A DNA stretch of 64,000 bases from Diaphorobacter sp. HDW4A (GCF_011305995.1 NZ_CP049910.1:930001-994000), one strand, 5' to 3'; numbered from the stretch's first letter, positions 24,549-33,978 are shown. Notes: generated from the letters alone by a model not told the origin. Made by a program: numbers and translations.

Positions 24549-25601
24549 TCACGGTTGCTGCATGCCAGCGTCGATGATGATCTTGCCCCAGAGCCGGGTG
24601 TCGCGTTCCTGCAGCATGGTCAGATAGTCGGGCGCGACCGGTGTCGGCACGAGGCCCTTGGACATCAGGAACTCCTTGCCTGCGGGGGCCGACAGCGCCT
24701 CGCCAATCCATTGCGAGAGCGCTGCCGAAACGGCGGGCGGCGTCGCTGTCCTGGCGCTCCAGATGGCGATCCACGAGCTCACGTCGAAGCCTGCAAAGCC
24801 AAGCTCGGCGACCGTGGGCACATCGGACAGGCTGGGCACTCGTTCCGAGCCGGAGAGCGCGAGCGCGCGCACATTGCCCGCCTTGATCTGCGGAAGCGCG
24901 GTGACCATGTCGCAGAAATAGAAGTCGAACTGCCCGCCGATCAGGTCGGTCATGGCCTGCGCGCTGCTCTTGTAGGGCACGTTGACCGCGTTGATCTTCG
25001 TGAGCTGCTTGAAGCGCTCGCCCGCGATGCGGCCGCCGACGTTGGCGCTCGCGAACGACAGCGGCTTGTCCTCCTTCTTGGCCCACGCGAGGAACTCGGC
25101 CGCGCTGGTCTGGGTGATGCGCTTGGGGTTCACGATCATCGCGTAGGGCGTCGATGCCATGTTGGCGAGCGGCGTGAAATCCGTCATCGGGTGGTAGCCG
25201 AGCTTCTTGTAGATGGTGGCGTTGGCCGCATGCGTGGACGAGCCCGATACCAGCAGGTTGTAGGCATCGGCGGGCGCGCGGGCCACGAACTCGGCGGCGA
25301 TGTTGCCGTCCGCACCGGGCTTGTTTTCCACCACCACGGCCTTGCCGCCGCGCTGGGCAATGGCATCGCCAACGTAACGCGCGATGGCATCCGACGCACC
25401 GCCCGCGCCATAGGCCACGGTGATGCGCACGGTCTTGTCGAGCTTGCTCACCGGAGCCGCAGCGTCGCTGGTGAGGGCAGCGAATGATTGCGGCAACAGC
25501 AGCGACGCAAGGCCGGTGCCGGCCGCGCATTGCAGCCAGTCGCGGCGCGACCAGCGGGTGGCCTCGTCGGGGCTCTGGCTGGCGTTGTGGGGCAGCTTCA
25601 T
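24549..25601 (-). CDS. Bug/TctC-family solute-binding receptor with twin-arginine-like signal
   Basis: This protein has 350 residues from MKLPHNASQS; the frame upstream is an artefact within the AtuA gene. The N-terminus has SRRDWLQ followed by a hydrophobic stretch and an Ala-rich cleavage zone, suggesting Tat export to the periplasm. The body has the Bug hallmarks VRITVAYGAGGASDAIAR and VVVENKPGADGNIAAEFVA that bind carboxylates through two water-bridged loops. Bug proteins usually deliver organic acids to TctA/TctB transporters; neither is nearby, as is common in Burkholderiales. It follows AtuA by 38 nt on the same strand. A GGAGA site precedes the start. Confidence 0.93.
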   Translation of the reverse strand: MKLPHNASQSPDEATRWSRRDWLQCAAGTGLASLLLPQSFAALTSDAAAPVSKLDKTVRITVAYGAGGASDAIARYVGDAIAQRGGKAVVVENKPGADGNIAAEFVARAPADAYNLLVSGSSTHAANATIYKKLGYHPMTDFTPLANMASTPYAMIVNPKRITQTSAAEFLAWAKKEDKPLSFASANVGGRIAGERFKQLTKINAVNVPYKSSAQAMTDLIGGQFDFYFCDMVTALPQIKAGNVRALALSGSERVPSLSDVPTVAELGFAGFDVSSWIAIWSARTATPPAVSAALSQWIGEALSAPAGKEFLMSKGLVPTPVAPDYLTMLQERDTRLWGKIIIDAGMQQP

Positions 25602-25639
25602 GACCAGTCTCCTTTGGGTGAAGAAATGCACGTTGAGAA

Positions 25640-27463
25640 TCAGTGGCTCGCGTCGGGCAGCAGCGTCTCGGGGCAGTCGATTTCCATGTCGAGCAGCATC
25701 TGCGCGTAGCACTTGCCAAGCGGGTCGGAGCGCAGGCTGCACGAGCCGCCGCCGCCGAGTGCCTGGCGCAGCACGAAGTTCACCGCGCCGATGCCGGGCA
25801 GGTCGTAGCGCGTGACCGGTCCCACGATCAGATGCGCGAAATAGTCCTGCACGCGCTCTGCCGTCACCTGTTCGCGCAGCAGCGCGAGCCACTGCGGCGC
25901 GCGCGCCATCAGGCCGATGTTGGCGTCGTCGCCCTTGTCGCCGCTGCGGCCATGGGCGATGTCGCCGACGGTGATGCGCTGCGATGGCGATGCGGATGTC
26001 GTCGTTGGCTTCGCATCTTCTATCTGCTTGCGCTGCGCTGATGAAGTCGGCTGTGCGGCATGCGCGGTGACGCTGTGCACAGTGGTATCGCCGCTGATGT
26101 TCCATTGCACCGCCACCGCCTGCTTGGGAATGAGGAACGAGGTGGTGCGAATCACGCTTTGCACATCCGAGCGCCCGCCGAAATGGCTGCGCGTGCCCGG
26201 ACCCATGGAGGTGCCGGCAGACGAAGCCTCCTTCTGCAGAAAGGCGAGGGCGCGCTTGTCATCATGCCGTGCGGCGATGCGAAGCACGATCTCGCGGCTC
26301 TCGCTTACGCGCCGGTGCGGGCCGTACATGGACTCTGCGCCCAGCAGCTCTATGAGTGTTTCACCGTAGTCCGCAAAGCCTGAGTTCAGCATTTGGGTGC
26401 GGGTGCGGGCGAGCAGTGCATCGGCCGTGCGCCGCGCCTTGGCGATGGCGCGTTGGCCGCGAATCGCCATCATGATCGTGATGTGCGAGCCCTGCAGATA
26501 GGTGGCGGTGACCTTGTATTGATTGCTGGGCGCGGTGCCGCGCGCGCCGCTCACGCGCACCCGGCCGCCGCTGGTCTCCTGGCCCGGCATGTCGTCGATG
26601 CGCACGTCGGTGAAGTCACAGACCACGTCGGGCAGTTCGTAGTGCGCGGGGTCGCCGATTTCGTAGAGCAGTTGCTCGCCCACGGTCTGCCGCGTGACGA
26701 GGCCGCCGTGGCCGCTTGGCTGGAACAGCTCGAACGCGCCGTCTGCTTGCAATTGCACCAACGGGTAGCCGATATCGGCCCAGTCGGGCACCTGTTCCCA
26801 GTCGGTGAACAGGCCGCCCGAACCCTGCGCACCGCATTCAATCAGATGGCCCGCGAGGCAGGCCTGCGCGAGCTGGTCGTGCTGCGTTTCGGTCCAGCCG
26901 AACTCGTGCATCGCAATGCCCACGAGCGGAGCGCAGTCCACGCAGCGGCCGGTGATCACGATGTCCGCACCCGCAGCCAGCGCGCGGGCGATGGGTGCCG
27001 CGCCGAGGTAGGCGTTGGCGGAGAGCAGCTTGGGCAGGGCTGGTGATGCGGCCTCGCCGGGCCATGGCTCGAATTGCGCTTGCTGTTCAAGCACATCGTC
27101 GCCGGTGACGATAGCGACCTTGAGCGCAATGCCTTGCTCGGCTGCGATCTTGAGAATCGCGTCGCGACAACCTGCGGGGTTGAGACCGCCCGCATTGCTC
27201 ACCAGCCGCACGCCGCGCTGCGAGATGGTCTTGAGATTCGGCGCGACGGCGGCGGTGACGAAGTCCACCGCATACCCCAGCTCCGGCGCGCGCAGGCGGG
27301 CACGCTGCAGGATGGACATGGTGGTCTCGGCCAGATAGTCGAACACGAGATACTGCAGGCCGGGTTGCTCAAGCAACTGCGGCACGGCGATCTGCGAGTC
27401 GCCCCAGAAGCCCGATGCGCCGCCGATCAGAACGGTGCGAGATGCCGACGATGTTGGGTTCAT
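25640..27463 (-). CDS. AtuA-family protein (acyclic terpene utilization, DUF1446)
   Basis: This 607-residue protein has two parts. Residues about 10-460 are the AtuA/DUF1446 domain, with LIGGASGFWGDS, VSNAGGLNP, ITGRCVDCAPL and MGPGTRSHFGGRSDVQ. Residues about 495-595 form the C-terminal AtuA-like ferredoxin-fold domain (GDIAHGRSGDKGDDANIGLMAR and LGGGGSCSLRSDPLGK). AtuA is required for growth of Pseudomonas on citronellol-type terpenes but its biochemical activity is unproven. Its start overlaps the stop of the carboxylase alpha gene (ATGA), showing tight translational coupling with that enzyme. Confidence 0.9.
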   Translation of the reverse strand: MNPTSSASRTVLIGGASGFWGDSQIAVPQLLEQPGLQYLVFDYLAETTMSILQRARLRAPELGYAVDFVTAAVAPNLKTISQRGVRLVSNAGGLNPAGCRDAILKIAAEQGIALKVAIVTGDDVLEQQAQFEPWPGEAASPALPKLLSANAYLGAAPIARALAAGADIVITGRCVDCAPLVGIAMHEFGWTETQHDQLAQACLAGHLIECGAQGSGGLFTDWEQVPDWADIGYPLVQLQADGAFELFQPSGHGGLVTRQTVGEQLLYEIGDPAHYELPDVVCDFTDVRIDDMPGQETSGGRVRVSGARGTAPSNQYKVTATYLQGSHITIMMAIRGQRAIAKARRTADALLARTRTQMLNSGFADYGETLIELLGAESMYGPHRRVSESREIVLRIAARHDDKRALAFLQKEASSAGTSMGPGTRSHFGGRSDVQSVIRTTSFLIPKQAVAVQWNISGDTTVHSVTAHAAQPTSSAQRKQIEDAKPTTTSASPSQRITVGDIAHGRSGDKGDDANIGLMARAPQWLALLREQVTAERVQDYFAHLIVGPVTRYDLPGIGAVNFVLRQALGGGGSCSLRSDPLGKCYAQMLLDMEIDCPETLLPDASH

Positions 27464-29523
27464 GCTGCGGACTCCTTTTCGCTGGCTGCATCGTGTTCTG
27501 CGACCTCAAGAATCAGCTGGCCCGCGTTGAGCTGCATGCCGGTGGCGACGCTGAGCTTTTCCACCCGACCGGCGCAGGGCGCGAGCATGGGCATTTCCAT
27601 CTTCATCGATTCGAGTACGACCAGCGGATCGTCCTTGGCCACCTGCTGCCCAGCCTCGACGAACACCGCAATCACGCGTGCGCTCATCGGTGCCTTGAGC
27701 ACGCCACCCTTGCCGTCGGCATCGTCAGTGGCGGAGAAGTCCACCACGCGTTCGAACACATGGCTGTCGGCGCGGTCCTGTATCCAGAGGCGCGCATCGC
27801 CGTCGCGACACCAGCGCAGCCTGCGCCAGAGCCCGTCGAGCGCGAAGCTCAGCGTGCCGCTTTTGTCGGTCGCGTTCGTCTCGCTCTGCAGGTTGTTGAT
27901 GTGCCAAGTGTGCGTGGGCGCATCGGGCGGCGTTCTCTTTTGTTTGGAGGGAGGGTGGCCCTCGCGGCAATGCAGACGGAGCTGGTCCGGCGCATCGCCG
28001 CGCGCGACCGTGCATTCATGCAATGTGGTCGCCGTGGGGCTAGTCACATCGCGCATCCAGAGGCTGCGGCCGTCGCGGCGGTCGCCGGCGAGCTCCGGGG
28101 CATTGAGCGATCCCACGCCGCCGCCGAGCAGCAGGGCGGCAGTCGCCTGTGCATGCTCGGACGGCGCGTGTGCCCATTCGGTGCTTTGGAGATCCTGCTT
28201 GCCGAGAAAGTCGGTCGTGACCTCACCTGCGATGAAGCGTGGATGCGCGAGACAGCGCTGCAGAAACCCGAGATTGGTGCGCACGCCAAGCGCCGTGGTT
28301 TCCTCGCAGGCCAGATGCAGTCGACGTGCGCAGGCCTCGCGTGTGTCGGCATGGGCCAGCAGCTTGGCGACCATGGAGTCGTAGAACGGCGTGATGACCG
28401 AGCCGCTGTGCAGCGCGGCGTCAGTGCGTATGCCTTCGGGTGCCTGCCACAGGCCCAGGGTCCCGACCTGTGGCAGATAGCCCTGCCAAGGGTCTTCGGC
28501 GCAGACGCGCACCTCGATGGCGTGGCCGCGCATCACCACATCGTTTTGATCGAAAGGGAGTGCCTCACCTTGCGCTACACGCAGTTGCTGCTCGACCAGA
28601 TCGAGGCCGGTCACCAGCTCGGTCACGCCGTGCTCGACCTGCAGGCGGGTGTTCATTTCCATGAAGTAGAAATGCTCCTTGTCGGCGTCGAGCAGAAACT
28701 CCAGCGTGCCCACGCCGGTGTAGCCAATCGCGCGGCAGGCGTTGCGCGCTACCTCGCCCATGGCCGCGCGCAGCCCGGCGTTGACGGCGGGCGAGGGTGC
28801 CTCTTCGATGAGCTTCTGAAAGCGCCGCTGCGTGGAGCAGTCGCGCTCGCCGAGATGCAGGCAGGTGCCGTGCTCGTCGCAGAGCACCTGCACCTCGATG
28901 TGGCGGCCCTGCTCGATGGCGCGCTCGATGATGATCTCGTCCGAGCCAAAGGCGCTCGCCGCTTCGGACTGTGCCTGGCGAAACATCTCGGGCAGCTCGG
29001 CCGGGTCGTGCACCACGCGCATGCCGCGCCCGCCGCCGCCTGCAGCGGCCTTGAGAATCACCGGAAAGCCGATCTTTTCGGCTGCTGCGAGAATCTGCGC
29101 GACGCTGGTGCAGCCCTGTTCGCCGGGCACCGTGGGCACGCCCGCCGCCTGCATGGTGAGCTTGGCCTGCGCCTTGTTGCCCATGAGCGAGATGACCTTG
29201 GCAGTGGGGCCGACGAACACCAGTCCCGCATCCACCACGGCCTGAGCGAAATCTGCGTTCTCTGACAGAAAACCGTAACCCGGATGGATGGCTTGCGCGC
29301 CCGAACGCCTGCAGGCATCGATGATGGCCGCCGCATTGCGGTAGCTCTGCTCGGCAGCCGATGCACCAATGTGCACCGCGAGATGGGCGGCCTGCACATG
29401 CGGGCTTTGCGCATCGGCATCGGAGTAGACCGCAACGGTGCGTAGCCCCAAGCGCCGCGCGGTGCGGATCACGCGCAGCGCGATCTCCCCGCGGTTGGCG
29501 ATCAGCAAGGTGTCAAAGCGCAT
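27460..29523 (-). CDS. Biotin-dependent acyl-CoA carboxylase, alpha subunit
   Basis: This 687-residue subunit combines biotin carboxylase and biotin carrier domains. The N-terminus FDTLLIANRGEIALRVIRTA, the ATP-grasp Gly-rich loop KAAAGGGGRGMRVV and the MEMNTRLQVEHGVTE motif define the carboxylase. The C-terminal ESMKMEM places the biotinylated lysine at residue 641. It carboxylates biotin with ATP and bicarbonate; the beta subunit three genes upstream then carboxylates an acyl-CoA. It resembles methylcrotonyl-CoA (LiuD-type) and geranyl-CoA (AtuF) carboxylase alpha subunits; substrate specificity lies mainly in the beta subunit. The linker before the carrier domain is long, Thr/Ser/Asp-rich and poorly conserved-looking. 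Confidence 0.93.
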   Translation of the reverse strand: MRFDTLLIANRGEIALRVIRTARRLGLRTVAVYSDADAQSPHVQAAHLAVHIGASAAEQSYRNAAAIIDACRRSGAQAIHPGYGFLSENADFAQAVVDAGLVFVGPTAKVISLMGNKAQAKLTMQAAGVPTVPGEQGCTSVAQILAAAEKIGFPVILKAAAGGGGRGMRVVHDPAELPEMFRQAQSEAASAFGSDEIIIERAIEQGRHIEVQVLCDEHGTCLHLGERDCSTQRRFQKLIEEAPSPAVNAGLRAAMGEVARNACRAIGYTGVGTLEFLLDADKEHFYFMEMNTRLQVEHGVTELVTGLDLVEQQLRVAQGEALPFDQNDVVMRGHAIEVRVCAEDPWQGYLPQVGTLGLWQAPEGIRTDAALHSGSVITPFYDSMVAKLLAHADTREACARRLHLACEETTALGVRTNLGFLQRCLAHPRFIAGEVTTDFLGKQDLQSTEWAHAPSEHAQATAALLLGGGVGSLNAPELAGDRRDGRSLWMRDVTSPTATTLHECTVARGDAPDQLRLHCREGHPPSKQKRTPPDAPTHTWHINNLQSETNATDKSGTLSFALDGLWRRLRWCRDGDARLWIQDRADSHVFERVVDFSATDDADGKGGVLKAPMSARVIAVFVEAGQQVAKDDPLVVLESMKMEMPMLAPCAGRVEKLSVATGMQLNAGQLILEVAEHDAASEKESAA

Positions 29524-29569
29524 GGTGGCTGGCCTTTCCTTGTGTTTGTCTTCGTGCTTTCGATGGGAC

Positions 29570-30736
29570 TCAGGCCGCGCGCTTGGGCAGGGTGCCCATG
29601 TGCTTGCAGATGATGGTCAGCATGATCTCGTCGGCGCCGCCGCCGATCGAGATCAGCCGCAGATCGCGCCAGGCGCGCGAGACCTTGTTCTCCCAGGTGT
29701 AGCCCATGCCGCCCCAGTACTGCAGGCAGGAATCGGTGACCTCGCGGCACAGGCGACCGGCCTTGAGCTTGCACATCGATGCGAGTTCGGTCATGTCGCC
29801 GCCTGCCATGTGGACCTGTGCGGCGCGGTAGACAGTCGAGCGCAGCATCTCGACGTCAGTCTTGAGTTCGGCGAGGCGGAAATGCACCGCCTGGTTGTCG
29901 AGGATGGAGCGACCGAAGGCCTTGCGTTCGCGGGTGTATTCGATGGTGTCGTTGATCACGTTGTTGAGGGCCGTCACGCGCCGTGTTGCGCCGCTCAGGC
30001 GCTCTTCCTGGAACTGGCGCATCTGGTAGGTGAAGCCCTTGCCTTCCTCGCCGATGCAGTTGCGCACGGGCACGCGCACGTCGTCGAAGAAGACCTGTGC
30101 GGTGTCCGATGCCCACATGCCGACCTTCTTGATCTTGTTCATCGTGATGCCTTTGCGCAGCTTGCCGTTCTCGCGCAGCGGCACGCAGATCAGCGACTTG
30201 TTGCGGTGAATGTCGCCTTCGCTGGTGTTGGCGAGCAGGCACATCCAGTCGGCCTGCGTGGCATTGGTGATCCACATCTTGGAGCCGTTGATCACGTAGT
30301 CGTCGCCATCGCGGCGTGCGGTGGTCTTGAGCGAGGCGACGTCCGAACCCGCGCCCGATTCCGACACGCCGAGGCAGACCACCAGATCTCCCGCAATCGA
30401 GGGCTTGAGGAATTCCTCGCGCAGCGCGTCCGAGCCGAAATGCGTGAGCGCCGGTGTCGCCATGTCGGTTTGCACCGCAATCGCCATGCCTACGCCGCCC
30501 GAGCTGATGCCGCCCACGGCCTCGCAGAAGGCGATTTCGTAGGTGTAGTCGAGGCCCATGCCGCCGAACTCCACCGGCTTGTTCACGCCAAGAAAACCGG
30601 CCGAGCCGAGTTTCTTGAAGACCTCGTGCGCGGGGAAGATTTCGGCGGCTTCCCACTCATCGACATGTGGCTCGATCTCGCGCTCGATCAGCTTGCGCAC
30701 GCTGTCCTGCAGGGCAATGTGTTCGGGTGTCATCAT
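29570..30736 (-). CDS. Acyl-CoA dehydrogenase
   Basis: This 388-residue FAD enzyme of the acyl-CoA dehydrogenase family has the signatures VCLGVSESGAGSDVASLKTTA and RKAFGRSILDNQAVHFRLAEL. GGMGYTWENKVSRAWRDLR includes the Glu at the usual catalytic position of medium/short-chain enzymes. It would introduce the alpha-beta double bond needed before gamma-carboxylation, the role of citronellyl-CoA dehydrogenase (AtuD) or isovaleryl-CoA dehydrogenase (LiuA). It lies between the carboxylase subunit genes, 46 nt before the alpha gene and about 100 nt after the beta gene. Electrons would go to ETF. Confidence 0.94.
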   Translation of the reverse strand: MMTPEHIALQDSVRKLIEREIEPHVDEWEAAEIFPAHEVFKKLGSAGFLGVNKPVEFGGMGLDYTYEIAFCEAVGGISSGGVGMAIAVQTDMATPALTHFGSDALREEFLKPSIAGDLVVCLGVSESGAGSDVASLKTTARRDGDDYVINGSKMWITNATQADWMCLLANTSEGDIHRNKSLICVPLRENGKLRKGITMNKIKKVGMWASDTAQVFFDDVRVPVRNCIGEEGKGFTYQMRQFQEERLSGATRRVTALNNVINDTIEYTRERKAFGRSILDNQAVHFRLAELKTDVEMLRSTVYRAAQVHMAGGDMTELASMCKLKAGRLCREVTDSCLQYWGGMGYTWENKVSRAWRDLRLISIGGGADEIMLTIICKHMGTLPKRAA

Positions 30737-30835
30737 GATGGGGTCTCCGTTGTGTGGGATGAAGGGCTCGGTGCGGATCGACGGGGTCGCGGCCGCCCGG
30801 TGAATCGGAAATGTTCAGAAGGCTGTGCGGGCGCG

Positions 30836-32467
30836 TCAGAAACGCGCGACGCCGAACTGCACCGGATGCAATTCCCGCTCGCGCGCATCGGCTGCGGTGG
30901 CGAGCGCCATGGCCAGCCAGGCGCGGGTTTCGCGGGGGTCGATCACGCCGTCGTCGAGCAGCAGGCTGCTGGTGTGGATGGCGCCGGATTGCGATTCGAA
31001 GGTGCGCACGATGGCGGCGCTTTCCTCGTCGGCTTGCGCTTCGTCGAGCGCCTTGCCGCTGCGACGAGCGGATGCTTCGGCCACGAGCCGCATGGTCATT
31101 GCGGCCTGCTCGCCGCCCATGACGGCGGTCTTCGAATTGGGCCAGGAGAGCAGTAGATCGGGTTTGAATGCGCGGCCGCACATGCCGTAGTTGCCTGCGC
31201 CGTAGGAGGCTCCGCACATCACCGTGAAGCGCGGCACGCTGGCGTTGGAGAGCGCCTGGATGAGCTTGGCTCCATGCTTGATGATGCCGGCCTGTTCGTG
31301 TGCAGTGCCGACCATGAAACCCGTGATGTTCTGCAGGAACACGAGCGGCCGACCGAGCTGCACGCAGAGCTGGATAAACTGCGCGGCCTTGTTGGCACCG
31401 TCGCTGTCGAGCGGGCCGTTGTTGGTGAGAATGCCGATCGCGTGCCCCTCGATGGCCGCGTAGCCGCAGACCGTGGCCGCGCCGAACTGTTCCTTGAACG
31501 CGTGGAATGCCGAGCCATCGACCAGCCGCGCAATCACCTCGCGCATGTCCACCGGCGTGCGCCCCTCGACGGGCATGATCTGCAGAAGTTCATGAGCCTC
31601 GTGCGCTGGTGGCTCGAACGATGCCGGTGCGGCGTTGCGCCACGCGATCTGCTGCAGAATGCCGCGCACGCGCTGGATGCCATCGAGATCGTTGTCGGCC
31701 ACATAGTCCGCGAGGCCCGAGGTGGCTGCATGCATGTCCGCGCCGCCGAGTTCCTCGTCGCTGGCTTCCTCACCGGTTGCGGATTTGAGCAACGACGGCC
31801 CAGCGAGATAGGCGTGGGCCTGTTCGCGCACCATCACCACATAGTCGGAGAGTCCCGGCAGATAGGCACCGCCCGCCGCCGACGAGCCGTGGATCAGCGA
31901 CACCACCGGCAGCCCCGCAGCCGACAGGCGCGCCAAGTTGTAGAACATACCGCCGCCGACCATGAAGCGCTCGACCCGGTACTTGCGCAGATTGCCGCCC
32001 GCGCTCTCCACCAGTTGCACCAGCGGCAGCTTCTGCGCGAGCGCGATCTCCTGCGCGCGGATGAATTTCTGGCCGGTGAGTGATTGCATCGCCCCGGCGC
32101 TGATGCCCGAATCGTTCACCGCGATCATGCAGCGCACGCCGCTGATGTGGCCGATGCCGACGATCAGCGCGCTGCCCGGAACGCTGGTGGCAGGATCGGG
32201 ATCTTCCAGACTGCAGTAGCCCGCGAGCGACATCAGCTCGAAGAACGGCTGATCCGCATCGAGCAGATGCGCCAACCGCTCGCGCGGCAGCAGCTTGCCC
32301 TGTGCATGAAACGCCTTCGCCGCACGCGCCGAGCGCACACGGGTGCGCTCCTCCAGCTCCCGCACCTCGGCAACGCGCGCCAGCATGTGCTCGCGATTGC
32401 GTTCGGCACCGTTGATCCTGACACTGCTGCCGTTGCTGCTGTTCATCCCGCCCACCTTCGCATCCAT
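30836..32467 (-). CDS. Acyl-CoA carboxylase, carboxyltransferase (beta) subunit
   Basis: This 543-residue subunit starts at MDAKVGGMNSS, preceded by GGGAGA; the frame continues 18 codons upstream without support. It has two crotonase-fold halves: the N-terminal half with GVRCMIAVNDSGISAGAM and HGSSAAGGAYLPGLSDY, and the C-terminal half with GILTNNGPLDSDGANKAAQFI, NITGFMVG and GASYGAGNYGMCGRAF. This is the architecture of methylcrotonyl-, geranyl- and propionyl-CoA carboxylase beta subunits, closest in motifs to the first two. It is the first gene of a five-gene minus-strand unit. A 21-bp perfect-arm palindrome lies about 145-165 nt upstream. Confidence 0.93.
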   Translation of the reverse strand: MDAKVGGMNSSNGSSVRINGAERNREHMLARVAEVRELEERTRVRSARAAKAFHAQGKLLPRERLAHLLDADQPFFELMSLAGYCSLEDPDPATSVPGSALIVGIGHISGVRCMIAVNDSGISAGAMQSLTGQKFIRAQEIALAQKLPLVQLVESAGGNLRKYRVERFMVGGGMFYNLARLSAAGLPVVSLIHGSSAAGGAYLPGLSDYVVMVREQAHAYLAGPSLLKSATGEEASDEELGGADMHAATSGLADYVADNDLDGIQRVRGILQQIAWRNAAPASFEPPAHEAHELLQIMPVEGRTPVDMREVIARLVDGSAFHAFKEQFGAATVCGYAAIEGHAIGILTNNGPLDSDGANKAAQFIQLCVQLGRPLVFLQNITGFMVGTAHEQAGIIKHGAKLIQALSNASVPRFTVMCGASYGAGNYGMCGRAFKPDLLLSWPNSKTAVMGGEQAAMTMRLVAEASARRSGKALDEAQADEESAAIVRTFESQSGAIHTSSLLLDDGVIDPRETRAWLAMALATAADARERELHPVQFGVARF

Positions 32468-32609
32468 GGGTTGTCTCCCGTTGCTCAGTTCGCTTTGACC
32501 GGATTCCGCCGCCAACCGCATGATTCATTAGAAAAATGCGAGGCGGCGAGCGATGAAGGCAATAATGACAGAGACGCCATGCGCCATCCAACAAGAACTT
32601 CCCCGAGAT

Positions 32610-32630
32610 TTCATAAGAAGATCTTATGAA
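32610..32630. promoter_or_regulatory. 21-bp palindrome, candidate LysR-type operator
   Basis: Two perfect 9-bp arms (TTCATAAGA and TCTTATGAA) flank a 3-nt centre. The inner ATAAGAAGATCTTAT fits the T-N11-A rule of LysR boxes. It lies 143-163 nt upstream of the first gene of the carboxylase operon. The regulator encoded at 23674 is the natural candidate, but binding is inferred. Confidence 0.45.
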
Positions 32631-32826
32631 TGAGGGAGCCCGTACTTGTATTCAGCAGCGGGCTGTGAAACGAGCAGGGTGCTGGAACAATCACCCCAAC
32701 GCCGAGACGAGGCGTCGCAGACGAAGACAGTACTCCTATACGGCCAGGAGGCGCAACGAAGGATCAAGCCTTGTATCGGCGCCCCCGCACGACCAACCAG
32801 TCGCCACCACAGGCGGCGTAAGAAAC

Positions 32827-32860
32827 AAAAAAGCCAGCCCCATAAAAAACAGGAACTGGC
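32827..32860 (-). terminator. Intrinsic terminator after the META/DUF4377 gene
   Basis: On the minus strand a nine-pair stem, GCCAGTTCC with GGGGCTGGC including two G-U pairs, is followed by TTTTTT. It lies 26 nt after the stop codon of the gene at 32886. Confidence 0.8.
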
Positions 32861-32885
32861 CTTCAAAGATCAAAAAAGAAGAAGC

Positions 32886-33782
32886 TCAACGCATGCGTTC
32901 GGATTCAACGATCATGTCCAGAACGTAGGCGTGGGTGGGTGCATCGGCGGGAAGCACGCCATTCTTGGCCAGCGAGTAGCGATTCACGCGCACCACATTG
33001 CGAATCCCCGGCTCGAAGTTGTATCCCTCGATGCTGCCTTGCATGATGCGCCAGTCGCCAGTCACGCGTTTGATGCCTTTGTTGTCATAGCTCAGATCGC
33101 GTACTCGCAAACACTTGGCGTCGCGCATCAGTGGGTGGTTGCAGTTGACTTTCTCTGGCGCCACTTCGAGAAAGATGCGCTCGCCGGCCGAGCCGAAACG
33201 TGTGGCGGGTGTAGGCTGGCCGATCAGCTCCCAGCGCACGCCGTCAGCGAATGTCAGGTATAGGCGGATCGGCTGGTTGTTGCCAGCGGGAACGATCTGG
33301 AACTTCTGCGCCAGCGGCAGATGCTGCACGACCTTGCGCTCCTGCAGCATCTGCGCGTTGTCCACGCAGGCGCGCATGGTGGAGACGGGGCGCTGCAGTT
33401 CCAGCTTGTCGAGGCTGGTGGTGTAGCCAGCGTTCACCAGATTGCAGAGGTTCTGCACGCTGACCTGGTTGTTCTGAAAGCTCAGCGTTGGAGCGGCCTT
33501 GTCGGCGATCAGCCAGTCGTTGAGCATCTTGCCGTCCGGACCCATGACCTGCGAGAGGCTCCAGAAATATTGGGGCAGCAGTTGTGCGGCGTTGGAGTTG
33601 GGTTCCATGGGCTTGGGATCCATTGCGACTGGCGCAGCCGGTGTGGGCGTGGCGGCGGCAGGCGCTGCGACGGAGTTATTCTGGGGAATGGTGCAGGCCG
33701 AAACGACGGCAGCGACTGCGGCCACGGCGCCCAGACGTGCGAGGCGGGTTATGGGGGCGCTCAGGCGGGTGGATGGGTTCAT
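32886..33782 (-). CDS. META and DUF4377 domain lipoprotein
   Basis: This 298-residue protein starts at MNPSTRLSAP. It has a lipoprotein signal ending VVSACT, then a Pro/Ala/Thr-rich linker. A META domain (HslJ-like) begins near QYFWSLSQVMGPDGK and contains NLCNLVNAGYTT and MRACVDNAQ. The C-terminal part, with CLRVRDLSYDNKG and IEGYNFEPGIRNVVRVNRY, matches the DUF4377 pattern. META proteins are envelope proteins linked to novobiocin and heat stress in E. coli; their biochemical role is unknown. A terminator follows directly, and a divergent or independent promoter is expected in the 196-bp gap to the M23 gene. Confidence 0.8.
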   Translation of the reverse strand: MNPSTRLSAPITRLARLGAVAAVAAVVSACTIPQNNSVAAPAAATPTPAAPVAMDPKPMEPNSNAAQLLPQYFWSLSQVMGPDGKMLNDWLIADKAAPTLSFQNNQVSVQNLCNLVNAGYTTSLDKLELQRPVSTMRACVDNAQMLQERKVVQHLPLAQKFQIVPAGNNQPIRLYLTFADGVRWELIGQPTPATRFGSAGERIFLEVAPEKVNCNHPLMRDAKCLRVRDLSYDNKGIKRVTGDWRIMQGSIEGYNFEPGIRNVVRVNRYSLAKNGVLPADAPTHAYVLDMIVESERMR

Positions 33783-33978
33783 GAACGAATACTCCCTGTT
33801 CGATTGGATATAGAGGACCATAACGGCAATTCGCCCTCGGCTGTGTCAGCCAAGGTTGGATTGCATGATGCCACCACTCGCGGGCTGCGATGCAGCGGCA
33901 GTCCGTACCGCATGACAGACCCGGCTTGGGTGGAATGGTTCCATGGGACTCCCGGGTCCCATGTTGCTTGAGGCCGGA

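Larger units (their letters stand above)
32468..32885. other. Gene-free region with operator-like palindrome
   Basis: This 418-bp region lies upstream of the carboxylase operon and downstream of the META/DUF4377 gene. The palindrome TTCATAAGA-AGA-TCTTATGAA spans 32610-32630. At 32827-32860 a minus-strand terminator follows the DUF4377 gene. No convincing open frame is present between them; the stretch 32640-32820 shows no structure I can name. Confidence 0.6.

Noticed and set aside
23479..25719. 746-residue minus-strand ORF through LysR and tctC
   Set aside because: It is out of frame with tctC and antisense to lysR; composition is Arg/His/Ala-rich as in shadow frames of GC-rich genes.
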